Assembly (NCBI GenBank): GCA_003506095.1
Contig: DNWZ01000067.1
Span: 1 to 7,750, forward strand
Length of the DNA stretch: 7,750 nucleotides
Reading direction: 5' to 3'
From: Planctomycetaceae bacterium
GTDB taxonomy: Bacteria > Planctomycetota > Planctomycetia > Pirellulales > Pirellulaceae
The position numbers and the translations under genes were made by a program. Below are positions 1 through 6,062 of this stretch, piece by piece. Within the stretch, counting starts at the first letter, position 1. Each line of letters opens with the position of its first letter. The notes under the pieces are model-generated. The model searched no databases. It worked only from the letters and a program-made list of their open reading frames with translations, and was not told the origin of the DNA.

Positions 1-105
1 ATAGGAGCAACGGAGTAAAACGATACCAATCGACGATACTCCGGCAATCACCGGCATTTCGAGTCGCAAAGGCAACTTGAAAAACCGCCATCCTGCCAAA
101 ACCAT
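1..105 (-). CDS. Start of a probable membrane or exported protein (partial, runs off the left edge)
   Basis: The 35 codons read on the minus strand from the ATG at 105-103 stay open to the window edge. The peptide begins MVLAGWRFFKLPLRLEMP and continues with a hydrophobic run, VIAGVSSIGIVLL, at residues 19-31. A basic N-terminus followed by a hydrophobic segment suggests a membrane anchor or signal sequence. A stop codon lies eight codons upstream in frame, so the start must fall between it and this ATG. A GGCGGA element lies about nine bases before the ATG, and a consensus promoter at 133-162 points into it with a leader of roughly 20 bases. The family cannot be named from so short a piece. 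The alternative is a plus-strand reading-frame tail ending at 80, which looks like the shadow of this one. Confidence 0.6.
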   Translation of the reverse strand, partial: MVLAGWRFFKLPLRLEMPVIAGVSSIGIVLLRCSY

Positions 106-132
106 CGCCAAAGTTCCGCCACACTGTTAGGA

Positions 133-162
133 ATTATACTTGCAGTTAATTTGTTCTGTCAA
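133..162 (-). promoter_or_regulatory. Consensus sigma70-type promoter for the left-edge gene
   Basis: Read on the minus strand, a perfect TTGACA (162-157) is followed after 18 bases by a perfect TATAAT (138-133). A run of nine T lies over and just upstream of the -35 box and could act as an UP element. Transcription would begin near 126 and give a leader of about 20 bases before the ATG at 105. Both boxes match the housekeeping consensus six out of six. That is unusual for planctomycetes, whose promoters are often hard to recognise, and suggests strong constitutive transcription. Confidence 0.75.
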
Positions 163-421
163 AAAAAAATGCCACTCTGGCAAGGATCGTCGATTTCGTC
201 GATCGCATCCTCACTGCGAAGCGACCTCCGAGGCGATAAAAACTCCGTTTTGGGGTAAATACAAGCCCACTTAGGTCCAAAAAGTAACCTACGGTTGGGT
301 GGGCAGATCGCTTGTGGCCAGGGTGGCCAGCAAACGCTCGGCCGTTTTTTATCTCCCACTGCCTAAGGCGTGCTTACGGACGACGCTGCCAATGGGTTTA
401 CATAACAAAACAATTTCAAAA
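163..421. other. Divergent intergenic region and probable leader of the cytochrome gene
   Basis: No convincing gene is seen between the left-edge promoter and the cytochrome start. An open frame continues upstream of the cytochrome to a GTG at 299, but it adds a 41-residue extension with no signal-peptide character and contains a terminator-like hairpin. Nested inverted repeats occur at 265-270/299-304 (GCCCAC/GTGGGC) and 272-276/287-291 (TAGGT/ACCTA). They would fold as a small structured element just before the hairpin at 325-350. I found no good plus-strand -35/-10 pair, so the promoter of the cytochrome gene is unassigned. Confidence 0.5.
325..350 (+). terminator. Terminator-like hairpin upstream of the cytochrome gene
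   Basis: GGCCAGC (325-331) pairs with GCT (336-338) and GGCC (340-343) around an AAAC loop, with one bulged C at 339. A run of six T follows directly at 345-350. Seven base pairs with a U-tract is the form of an intrinsic terminator. It points along the plus strand and lies 72 bases before the cytochrome start, so it could be a leader attenuator or the end of a small RNA made from about 170-340. The stem is short and bulged, so chance is possible. Confidence 0.45.
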
Positions 422-1483
422 ATGAATCGGCAACGTTGGCTCGCTCTCGGTCTGATCGGCACTGCACTTGTTTTGGGCAGCATCGCCGCCGCGGCAAACA
501 CAGCCGCGAATCCCTCCACAAAATCGGCCGTCTCGGTCGCTCAACCGGCAGACCCCAGCAAAGTGATCGGCAACGACGCCTGTGTAAAATGCCATGCGCC
601 CGAACAAGCCGTTTGGTCGAAAACGCCGCACGCGAAAACGTTTGACGAACTGCACCGTCGCCCCGAAGCGAAGCAGATCGCGTCCAAACTAGGGATCGAA
701 TCGATCAAGCACAGTGGCCGATGTGTCAACTGCCACTACACCCAACAATCGGTCAACACCGTGACGTCGAACATGAGCGCCGGCGTTCACGCAATCGCCG
801 GCGTTTCGTGTGAATCGTGCCACGGCCCAGCTCGCGATTGGTTGGAAACGCACCACAACTATGGCGGCCCCGATGTCACTCGCTTGACCGAATCGCCCGA
901 ACATCGCAAACAACGCGTCGAAGCGGCGATCGCGTTGGGCATGCGAAACCCAAACAACGTTTATCTGGTTGCCCAAAGCTGCTATCGCTGTCACACCACC
1001 GCTGACGAAGAATTGGTCAACGTGGGCGGACACTCGGCCGGCAGTTTGACCTTCGATTTCGTTTCGTGGAGCCAGGGAACAATCCATCACAACTTTGTCG
1101 AAAGCGACGGCAAGGTGAATATCCCCAGCTCGCCCGAACGGTTGCAGTTGATGTTTGTCGCGGGTGTTTTGGCGGAAGTCGAGTCGACCATGCGAGCCGT
1201 TGCGAAAGCGACAACAAAAGACAATTACGGGGTTACCGTCGCCCAGCGTGCCGCCCGATCGGGCGCTCGGCTCAAGAGCGTCGCATCCAAAGTGAACGAT
1301 CCACGCTTGGACAAAGCGGTCAAGATCTTTGAAACCGTTTCGATCAAGTTGAACAACGAAGCACAGTTGAACAAGGGTGCCGACATGATTGCCAAGATCG
1401 GCGTCGATTTCGCTGAAAACCCGCCAGCGAGCGGCTTGGAACAGATCGAACGATTTGTCCCGACCAAAGACAAATGGAAGTAA
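422..1483 (+). CDS. Exported tetraheme cytochrome c, c554-like
   Basis: This 353-residue protein has a signal peptide: MNRQR, a hydrophobic stretch to about residue 25, then an Ala-rich cleavage region. It should work outside the cytoplasmic membrane. Four CxxCH heme-attachment motifs lie at residues 54-58 (CVKCH), 101-105 (CVNCH), 130-134 (CESCH) and 187-191 (CYRCH), and there are no other cysteines. Their arrangement, the WSKTPHAKTF stretch after the first motif, and the distal histidines at 70, 203 and 222-223 resemble the cytochrome c554 family, where such histidines act as axial ligands. The role is electron transfer; the redox partner cannot be told. Residues 238-353 are heme-free, helical and charged, longer than a minimal c554 core. 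ATG 422 was chosen because it starts a clean signal peptide. An ATG at 392 and a GTG at 299 are possible but add non-signal sequence. No Shine-Dalgarno is visible. Confidence 0.85.
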   Translation: MNRQRWLALGLIGTALVLGSIAAAANTAANPSTKSAVSVAQPADPSKVIGNDACVKCHAPEQAVWSKTPHAKTFDELHRRPEAKQIASKLGIESIKHSGRCVNCHYTQQSVNTVTSNMSAGVHAIAGVSCESCHGPARDWLETHHNYGGPDVTRLTESPEHRKQRVEAAIALGMRNPNNVYLVAQSCYRCHTTADEELVNVGGHSAGSLTFDFVSWSQGTIHHNFVESDGKVNIPSSPERLQLMFVAGVLAEVESTMRAVAKATTKDNYGVTVAQRAARSGARLKSVASKVNDPRLDKAVKIFETVSIKLNNEAQLNKGADMIAKIGVDFAENPPASGLEQIERFVPTKDKWK

Positions 1484-1509
1484 TCGATCACCGCATCTCG
1501 GGTGATCGA
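1484..1509. terminator. Dyad at the convergent gene junction, possible bidirectional terminator
   Basis: A perfect 9-base inverted repeat, TCGATCACC (1484-1492) and GGTGATCGA (1501-1509), surrounds an 8-base loop. It begins one base after the cytochrome stop codon and covers the last codons and the stop of the converging minus-strand gene. Its position suggests it blocks read-through in both directions or protects both 3' ends. No T-run follows on either strand, so it is not a classical intrinsic terminator. Confidence 0.4.
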
Positions 1510-3485
1510 ACCGCTGCGTTGGCGATGATGTGCGGCGTGTCGAGTCCGGTTTCATAACCCGATTGGCCACCGATCGAAATGTGCTGGTTCAGGTAACGAC
1601 GTAAATTCACGCCGGGCGTCGGGCTGACATAATGCGTCGTCCTGCCGGTCCCATCGGTCAAAGCAAACGGCGGGCTGTCAGGCCGCGCGGAGTAGACCTG
1701 GACCAAGTATCCGGCCGCTTCGACCGCCCCCACGCTACCACCGGTTGGGCCAGCGATCGCCGAAACGCCGCTCGGATTGCCGCCAGAGATCATCACTTGG
1801 CCAGGTGGAATCGTTACCGTTCCCGCCGATCGCGCCGCGGCTTGCAACGACGAAACGGCCGATGCCGGCTGGTCGCCATCGCGCCGACGAGCGATCGATT
1901 GATACTGCTCGATCCGCTGGGCCAACAACCTCGCCCGCTGGCGTTCGGTTTCAGAGGCGTCGGTTTGGGCGATCCGCTGTGCGGCCTGCAGAATCGGTTC
2001 GACATCAGCGGCTGGCGCGGTCGCAACCATTCGCCGCGATAATTCCAGTTGCAACGAATCGACCGTTCCGCCAACGATCGCGACCGGCGAACGCGACTGC
2101 GCACTCTGAAAGCCGTCCTGCGACGCAACAGTTTGAACAGCGCCCTGCTGAGCATTGGGCAATGCATTTTGTCGATTCGGGATCAACATTTGAGCCGGCA
2201 GCGGCGTCTGCGAGTGCGCCGGCGGAATCGGAATCTGCAGCAATTGGCCACTTTGCGGATTGACTGGCGCGATACCGGTGTTTGTGCCGGGCTGTTGCGG
2301 ACGTGCACTGCCACGAACCCAGTTCGCGTCGCTGCCGGTCGGCACAGCCGCCTGTCCACTGGCCTGCGCCGCCCCATTGCCTGCTGTCTCATCGCCAGCG
2401 GCACCGATCGTTCGAACCATCGGTTGCGATGCGATCGATACTTGGGGTGGCAGAGTCGCACGAGCAATTTGTTGCTGACTGGCAATCTGGTGATTCCCAT
2501 AACCATCGTCGACAACACCCGAACCAACCGCCCTGCGACCAGCGGCCAAGTCGTACTGCACCTGCATCGCTTGAGGTTGTGCGAACTGGGAATTTTCCGT
2601 TTCAGCCGTTTGAGCGGCCAAGGATTGCGATTGGGCGAACGAGAGATCGCTGGATGGCGCGTTTGCAGCAATCGGAATCGCGCCACGTTCGTTCATCGGG
2701 CGCAGCGGTGCCGCGGCAAAATCGTTTCGAACTTCATTTGTTTTTTCAACAGCGACACTTGGTGAGTATTCATCGGCACCGTTAAGGAGGATCGACTTCG
2801 CGGTCGCCATCAACCCCTTTTGAGCTTTTTTCGCGGCCGGTTCCGGTATCGCCAACGGTTCGATGCCGTCGTCTTCCAATGGTGTCGGAACGCCGGCGGC
2901 CATCAGTTCGCCTGGACGCGGCTTGTTCCGCAGCAACATTTCTGGATTGTCGACGACTTGGTCGCGATGGACCCAGCGGAACTCGCCCGCAGGCGGTGAA
3001 ATGCGATACCACATCTGCGGACCATCAGGACCTTCACGCTCGGCGCGGCCCAATACCGCAACTTCTTCGCCTTTTGACAATTGCACCTGCCACATGTATT
3101 TGCGAGCCCTGCCAAGGTGCGTACCGATCCAGGCGAGCGTCCCAGCTTCGGTCACGCTGCCCATATTGCCCCTGCGATCCAGCGCGATCGAATCCGCTGG
3201 CACCCAACAAAAACTGTTTTCCGGCGGACGAACGCCCAGCCAACCATCGGGCGTTTCGAGGTAAACCTCAAGACGTTGGCCATGTCGCAACGGATCGGTG
3301 CGGTAATAATCGCCGCCGGGCCCACATCTGGCGACGACTTCATCCTGGTCGACATAAACATCGTAGGGCTCAAACGCTTCTTCGCCATACGCCGTTGTGC
3401 CCTTAGCCAGTGTTGCAAGCGACGACGCGGCGCAGGCCAGGACGAGCAAAATGCGGGAAAAAACGAGAAATGGACCGTCGTTCAT
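1488..3485 (-). CDS. Exported protein with two SH3-like domains, a long Gln/Ala/Pro-rich linker and a planctomycete-type C-terminal domain
   Basis: The 665-residue product has a hydrophobic signal segment (about residues 6-27) and should be exported. Residues 40-103 and 110-178 form two bacterial SH3-like units. Each has alternating beta strands, a GW or MWY turn, and an ending of the form CWVP or RWVHRDQV. Such domains commonly bind cell-wall material or protein ligands. Residues 190-470 are low-complexity, rich in Gln, Ala, Pro and Ser, and probably disordered. Residues 474-535 are helical and charged and could form a coiled coil. Residues 590-665 form a compact C-terminal domain (LVQVYSARP, TGRTTHYVSPTPGVNLRRYL) that I associate with planctomycete secreted proteins; its function is unknown. 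ATG 3485 is the first possible start, because an in-frame TAG lies four codons upstream. The gene converges on the cytochrome gene with four bases between the stops. A role in the cell envelope is inferred. Confidence 0.8.
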   Translation of the reverse strand: MNDGPFLVFSRILLVLACAASSLATLAKGTTAYGEEAFEPYDVYVDQDEVVARCGPGGDYYRTDPLRHGQRLEVYLETPDGWLGVRPPENSFCWVPADSIALDRRGNMGSVTEAGTLAWIGTHLGRARKYMWQVQLSKGEEVAVLGRAEREGPDGPQMWYRISPPAGEFRWVHRDQVVDNPEMLLRNKPRPGELMAAGVPTPLEDDGIEPLAIPEPAAKKAQKGLMATAKSILLNGADEYSPSVAVEKTNEVRNDFAAAPLRPMNERGAIPIAANAPSSDLSFAQSQSLAAQTAETENSQFAQPQAMQVQYDLAAGRRAVGSGVVDDGYGNHQIASQQQIARATLPPQVSIASQPMVRTIGAAGDETAGNGAAQASGQAAVPTGSDANWVRGSARPQQPGTNTGIAPVNPQSGQLLQIPIPPAHSQTPLPAQMLIPNRQNALPNAQQGAVQTVASQDGFQSAQSRSPVAIVGGTVDSLQLELSRRMVATAPAADVEPILQAAQRIAQTDASETERQRARLLAQRIEQYQSIARRRDGDQPASAVSSLQAAARSAGTVTIPPGQVMISGGNPSGVSAIAGPTGGSVGAVEAAGYLVQVYSARPDSPPFALTDGTGRTTHYVSPTPGVNLRRYLNQHISIGGQSGYETGLDTPHIIANAAVRSPEMR

Positions 3486-3534
3486 GATGGTTCGCTACCG
3501 GCTGGATATACACAACAAACACCTTCGCATCCGG

Positions 3535-3564
3535 TCGATAGCTAAATTGTGGCGACAATATCAA
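3535..3564 (-). promoter_or_regulatory. Weak candidate promoter for the SH3-like gene
   Basis: On the minus strand, TTGATA (3564-3559, five of six consensus bases) is followed after 18 bases by TATCGA (3540-3535, three of six). It lies about 50 bases before the start codon and just downstream of the intrinsic terminator of the preceding gene, where an independent promoter would be needed. The poor -10 box keeps this tentative. Confidence 0.3.
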
Positions 3565-3593
3565 GAGGGATTGGGCAAACCGATGTGAAAACG

Positions 3594-3628
3594 AAAAAAC
3601 CCCGGCTGACTTTTAGGTCAACCGGGGT
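3594..3628 (-). terminator. Strong intrinsic terminator of the YTV-repeat gene
   Basis: Read on the minus strand, a 12-base-pair stem (3628-3617 with 3610-3599) starts ACCCCGG and closes on a 6-base loop. The one non-Watson-Crick position is a U-G wobble in this orientation but a C-A mismatch in the other, which fixes the direction. The T-run at 3599-3594 and a second T-run just beyond follow. It lies 55 bases after the YTV stop codon and insulates the SH3-like gene from YTV transcription. Confidence 0.9.
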
Positions 3629-3655
3629 CGATCGTGTTTAGATTGTGGGTGCTGA

Positions 3656-3671
3656 GCTAGAGAGATCTAGC
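3656..3671 (-). other. Small stem-loop in the YTV 3' untranslated region
   Basis: GCTAGA and TCTAGC form a perfect 6-base-pair stem with a 4-base loop, 12 bases after the YTV stop codon and before the terminator. It may add 3'-end stability to the mRNA. It is short enough to be chance. Confidence 0.35.
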
Positions 3672-3683
3672 CAGCAAACTCAA

Positions 3684-5747
3684 TCACTTGCAACCGCCAG
3701 CACAACCAGCAGCTGCTGGTGCTACCGAACCGCCACAAGCACCAGTTGCACAGCCGGTGCTGACTGGAACCATGACTTCGGTCGGAACTTGCTGACAAAC
3801 TTGAACTTGAACAGCCTTCTGGCCTGGGACAGCAACACAAACTGTGTAGTTCTCTGGAACCTGTTCGGTGACGGTGTTGCATACCGTTACGTTGTAGGTG
3901 CGAGTACGAGTTTCGGTGTTGTAGGTCGTCTTTGGAACCATACGAGTACGGGTCTCGTTAACCATCTTCGTCACTGGAACAGTACGAGTCTTGGTTTCGT
4001 TAACCATCTTCGTAACTGGAACGGTGCGAGTCTTGGTTTCGGTAACGTAGTTCGTTACGGTGTATTCGCTGGTGCGCTCTTCAGCCTTGCACTTTTGTAC
4101 GCTGACGGTACGAGTGCGAGTTTCGGTCGCCATTTCGGTGTAGTTAACCGTACGAGTACGATCTTCCATCCGAGTCTTGGTGACAGGAACCATGCGAGTC
4201 CTGGTTTCAACGCGGCACTTGGTGACCGGAGTCTCCTTGGTGCGTGTTTCCATGCGAGTCTTGGTAACTGGTACTTCACGAGTCTTGGTCTCGGTGACGT
4301 AGTTGGTTACGGTGTACTCACGAGTACGCTCTTCTGTCTTGCACTTCTGAACGCTGACCATACGGGTCTTGGTCTCGGTGCGGTACTTGGTAACAGGAAC
4401 AGTCTTGGTACGAGTTTCCGTGCGGCACTTCGAAACAGGTACGGTACGAGTCTTGGTCTCGGTTACGTAGCTGGTTGTTGTGTAGCTGTACGGCTCTTCG
4501 GTCGTCTGCATTTGATAGGTCGTAACAGGGACTTCACGAGTCACTGGGTTGGACACATAAACTTGACGATAGCTGTAGGTCGGGCCGCACGATGCGACTG
4601 CTGGAGCAGCACATCCGCTGTCGCAACCCGAAACCGCTGCCGAACCACAACCGCTGTTGCAACCGGAAGTTACGGTGCCGCAACCGGCCGATGTTCCACA
4701 ACCCGATGATGCTCCGCAACCAGCCGAAGTGCCACAACCCGAGCTCATCGCTGGAGCTGGGACTTCAACCATTTGGCACTGATAGCTGCCGTGGTCTTCG
4801 GTGATCGTCTTCATCGTGGTCACTGGAACGCAACGACTGATCGAACGAGTCGCAGTCTTGGTCTCGGTAACAGGAACTTGAACAGTGTAAGTCTGAACAA
4901 CTTCTTCGGTGTAAGGAACTTGAACCGAGTAAGTTTGAACAACTTCTTCGGTGTAAGGAACGCTTACGTTGTACGACTGTTCGACTTGTTCGGTGTAAGG
5001 AACTTGAACCGAGTAAGTCTGAGTCTTGGTTTCGGTAACTGGAACCTGAACGGTGTACGTCTGTGTAACAGTTTCGGTGTAAGGAACACAAACCTGATAG
5101 GTCGATGTTACCATTTCAGTGTAAGGCACTTGAACCGAGTAAGTCTGAGCGACTTCTTCGGTGTAAGGGACGCACACTTGGTACGACTCTTCACGTGACT
5201 TTTGAACTGGAACCTGAACAGTGTAAGTCTGCTCAATTTGTTCGGTGTAAGGAACCATAACCGTATAGCTACGGGTCTTGGTTTCTTGAACTGGAACTTG
5301 AACAGTGTACGTTTGCTCAACTTGCTCAGTCACTGGCACGCAAACGGTGTACGTCTGCTCAACTTGCTCAGTCACTGGAACGCAAACAGTGTACGACTGC
5401 TCGACTTGAACGGTCACAGGAACCTGAACTGTGTACGTCTGCTCACGCGTTTGCACCGAAGCAACTTGCTTGGTCACGTTTCGCATACGCTGACGAGTTT
5501 CCTGAACATACTGCACGGTCGGAACCATTCGGGTTTCCGTGACGTACTGCGATTTCATTACTGTACGAGTTTCGTAAGCAACGCTTGGGGCGCAACCAGC
5601 GCCCGAACCGGTGGCAACACCGGCGTCGGAGACGCAGCCCGTGTCAGCCGAACAGCCGCCACAGCTACCACAGCCTGCAAAAGCGTTTGCAGCGGCCAAT
5701 GCCGTTGCGACTACGCTCATACAAACTAACGAAAGAAATTTCTTCAT
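3684..5747 (-). CDS. Secreted YTV-repeat protein, probable structural cell-wall protein
   Basis: This 687-residue protein has a signal peptide (MKKFLSLV, hydrophobic to about residue 20) with likely cleavage after AFA at 24, which leaves Gly-Cys at the mature end. Mature parts in order: Cys/Gly-rich node (25-52); irregular TETR/VPTVQ repeats (57-104); fourteen exact 14-residue repeats of the YTVQVPVTEQVEQT type (105-300); a linker with a second Cys/Gly node (338-387); fourteen more 14-residue repeats of the YVTETKTRTVPVTK type (427-622); a last Cys/Gly tail (651-687). YTV repeats are known from planctomycetes such as Rhodopirellula baltica, where such proteins have been linked to the proteinaceous cell wall. 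No catalytic motif is seen. Codons favour GTT, CGT, TAC and AAC, unlike the neighbouring genes, which suggests high expression. Structural cross-linking through cysteines is inferred. The FAGC sequence is a poor lipobox, so a lipoprotein is possible but less likely. Confidence 0.88.
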   Translation of the reverse strand: MKKFLSLVCMSVVATALAAANAFAGCGSCGGCSADTGCVSDAGVATGSGAGCAPSVAYETRTVMKSQYVTETRMVPTVQYVQETRQRMRNVTKQVASVQTREQTYTVQVPVTVQVEQSYTVCVPVTEQVEQTYTVCVPVTEQVEQTYTVQVPVQETKTRSYTVMVPYTEQIEQTYTVQVPVQKSREESYQVCVPYTEEVAQTYSVQVPYTEMVTSTYQVCVPYTETVTQTYTVQVPVTETKTQTYSVQVPYTEQVEQSYNVSVPYTEEVVQTYSVQVPYTEEVVQTYTVQVPVTETKTATRSISRCVPVTTMKTITEDHGSYQCQMVEVPAPAMSSGCGTSAGCGASSGCGTSAGCGTVTSGCNSGCGSAAVSGCDSGCAAPAVASCGPTYSYRQVYVSNPVTREVPVTTYQMQTTEEPYSYTTTSYVTETKTRTVPVSKCRTETRTKTVPVTKYRTETKTRMVSVQKCKTEERTREYTVTNYVTETKTREVPVTKTRMETRTKETPVTKCRVETRTRMVPVTKTRMEDRTRTVNYTEMATETRTRTVSVQKCKAEERTSEYTVTNYVTETKTRTVPVTKMVNETKTRTVPVTKMVNETRTRMVPKTTYNTETRTRTYNVTVCNTVTEQVPENYTVCVAVPGQKAVQVQVCQQVPTEVMVPVSTGCATGACGGSVAPAAAGCAGGCK
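3882..4469 (-). repeat. YTV block 2: fourteen tandem 42-base units, basic type
   Basis: The stretch encodes residues 427-622 as fourteen consecutive 14-residue units without insertion or deletion. A typical unit is YVTETKTRTVPVTK. The units are rich in Lys, Arg and Thr. Position 1 is Cys in units 2, 4, 7 and 10. Units 12 and 13 are nearly identical, and units 3-5 resemble units 9-11, which points to recent internal duplication. Confidence 0.9.
4587..4739 (-). repeat. Central Cys/Gly/Ser-rich node of the YTV protein
   Basis: Residues 337-387 contain nine cysteines in short GCG, GCN or GCD steps, first at six-residue spacing (338, 344, 350, 356), then at 363, 367, 375, 379 and 387. The segment separates the two repeat blocks. 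It resembles the N-terminal (25-52) and C-terminal (665-687) Cys/Gly stretches and is a likely site of disulfide cross-links. Confidence 0.75.
4848..5435 (-). repeat. YTV block 1: fourteen tandem 42-base units, acidic/neutral type
   Basis: The stretch encodes residues 105-300 as fourteen uninterrupted 14-residue units. Each starts with Tyr and has V-P at positions 5-6. The last six residues are of the EQVEQT, EEVVQT or ETKTQT type. Cys replaces Gln at position 4 in units 2, 3, 7 and 9. Alternating Thr/Val residues suggest extended beta structure. Confidence 0.92.
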
Positions 5748-5754
5748 ATCGAGA

Positions 5755-5760
5755 CACCTT
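5755..5760 (-). promoter_or_regulatory. Ribosome binding site of the YTV gene
   Basis: AAGGTG lies seven bases before the ATG at 5747 and matches the anti-Shine-Dalgarno at good spacing. It fixes the start codon, which also begins a proper signal peptide. Confidence 0.7.
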
Positions 5761-5769
5761 GAGAGAACC

Positions 5770-5785
5770 GCTCACGACCGTGAGC
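5770..5785 (-). other. Leader hairpin of the YTV mRNA
   Basis: GCTCAC and GTGAGC form a perfect 6-base-pair stem with a 4-base loop, about 10 bases upstream of the ribosome binding site. If transcription starts near 5843 it lies inside the leader. A 5' stem of this kind can stabilise an abundant mRNA; this role is inferred. Confidence 0.4.
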
Positions 5786-5849
5786 ATAAAAAGAGGATAC
5801 GCGGGAAGTTTGACGGCTGCGTAAACTGGGTAACAGACCGACACCGGAT

Positions 5850-5877
5850 AGATTAAGTTTGCCTACGCCAATGTCAA
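5850..5877 (-). promoter_or_regulatory. Candidate promoter of the YTV gene
   Basis: On the minus strand a perfect TTGACA (5877-5872) is followed after 16 bases by TAATCT (5855-5850), which keeps the first two T-A bases and the last T of the -10 consensus. Transcription would start near 5843 and give a leader of about 95 bases. The -35 box is good and the -10 box is mediocre. Confidence 0.5.
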
Positions 5878-6030
5878 CGCCTTTGTGGGTGGTTTGACAA
5901 TTATTTTGGCAAATGGCACCGCCCACTGGAGGCATATACAGTGCATGCATGTCCACATCCCTCAAGAAGCGAGTGGGGAATACTAATAGTTGCGTAGAAT
6001 TATCACAACCAGGCTGCTTCGCTTGCCCTC

Positions 6031-6062
6031 GATCGGCTAAAAAACCACCTGTTTGGCTGATC
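6031..6062 (+). other. Eleven-base-pair RNA hairpin in the intergenic region
   Basis: GATCGGCTAAA (6031-6041) can pair with TTTGGCTGATC (6052-6062) around a 10-base loop. Two positions are G-U wobbles in plus-strand RNA but mismatches in minus-strand RNA, so the structure favours a plus-strand transcript. No T-run follows, so it is not a terminator. It could be part of an untranslated leader or a small RNA. Confidence 0.35.

Noticed and set aside
299..421. Extended start of the cytochrome gene at GTG 299
   Set aside because: The added 41 residues are not a signal peptide and would bury the real one inside the protein. The region also contains a terminator-like hairpin.
689..1570. A 293-codon minus-strand frame opposite the cytochrome gene
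   Set aside because: It overlaps a gene with four CxxCH motifs and a signal peptide, and extends into the end of the SH3-like gene. Its product has no recognisable domain.
1632..2765. Plus-strand frames opposite the SH3-like gene (1632-2042, 1745-2263, 2049-2765)
   Set aside because: Arg/Ser/Pro-rich products are typical antisense shadows of GC-rich coding sequence. They overlap each other and the supported minus-strand gene.
3645..4709. A 354-codon plus-strand open frame opposite the YTV gene
   Set aside because: It is the mirror of 14-residue repeats with biased codons, which avoid stops on the opposite strand. Its product is a repetitive Asn/Leu/Gly string with no signal, start context or known domain. 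The minus-strand product has a signal peptide and a known repeat family.
3882..5435. The regular 42-base repeats considered as a CRISPR array or other DNA-level repeat
   Set aside because: The repeats are contiguous without unique spacers, keep one reading frame, and vary at third codon positions, so they are protein repeats.
4773..5729. Further long plus-strand frames opposite YTV block 1 (4773-5198 and 5202-5729)
   Set aside because: Same cause as above: regular VRLLNLFGVRN-like strings are the antisense of the repeat codons.
5924..5949. Inverted repeat CACTG/CAGTG and palindrome TGCATGCA as an operator
   Set aside because: Both are short and overlap each other, and no promoter box lies at a fitting distance, so chance is a sufficient explanation.
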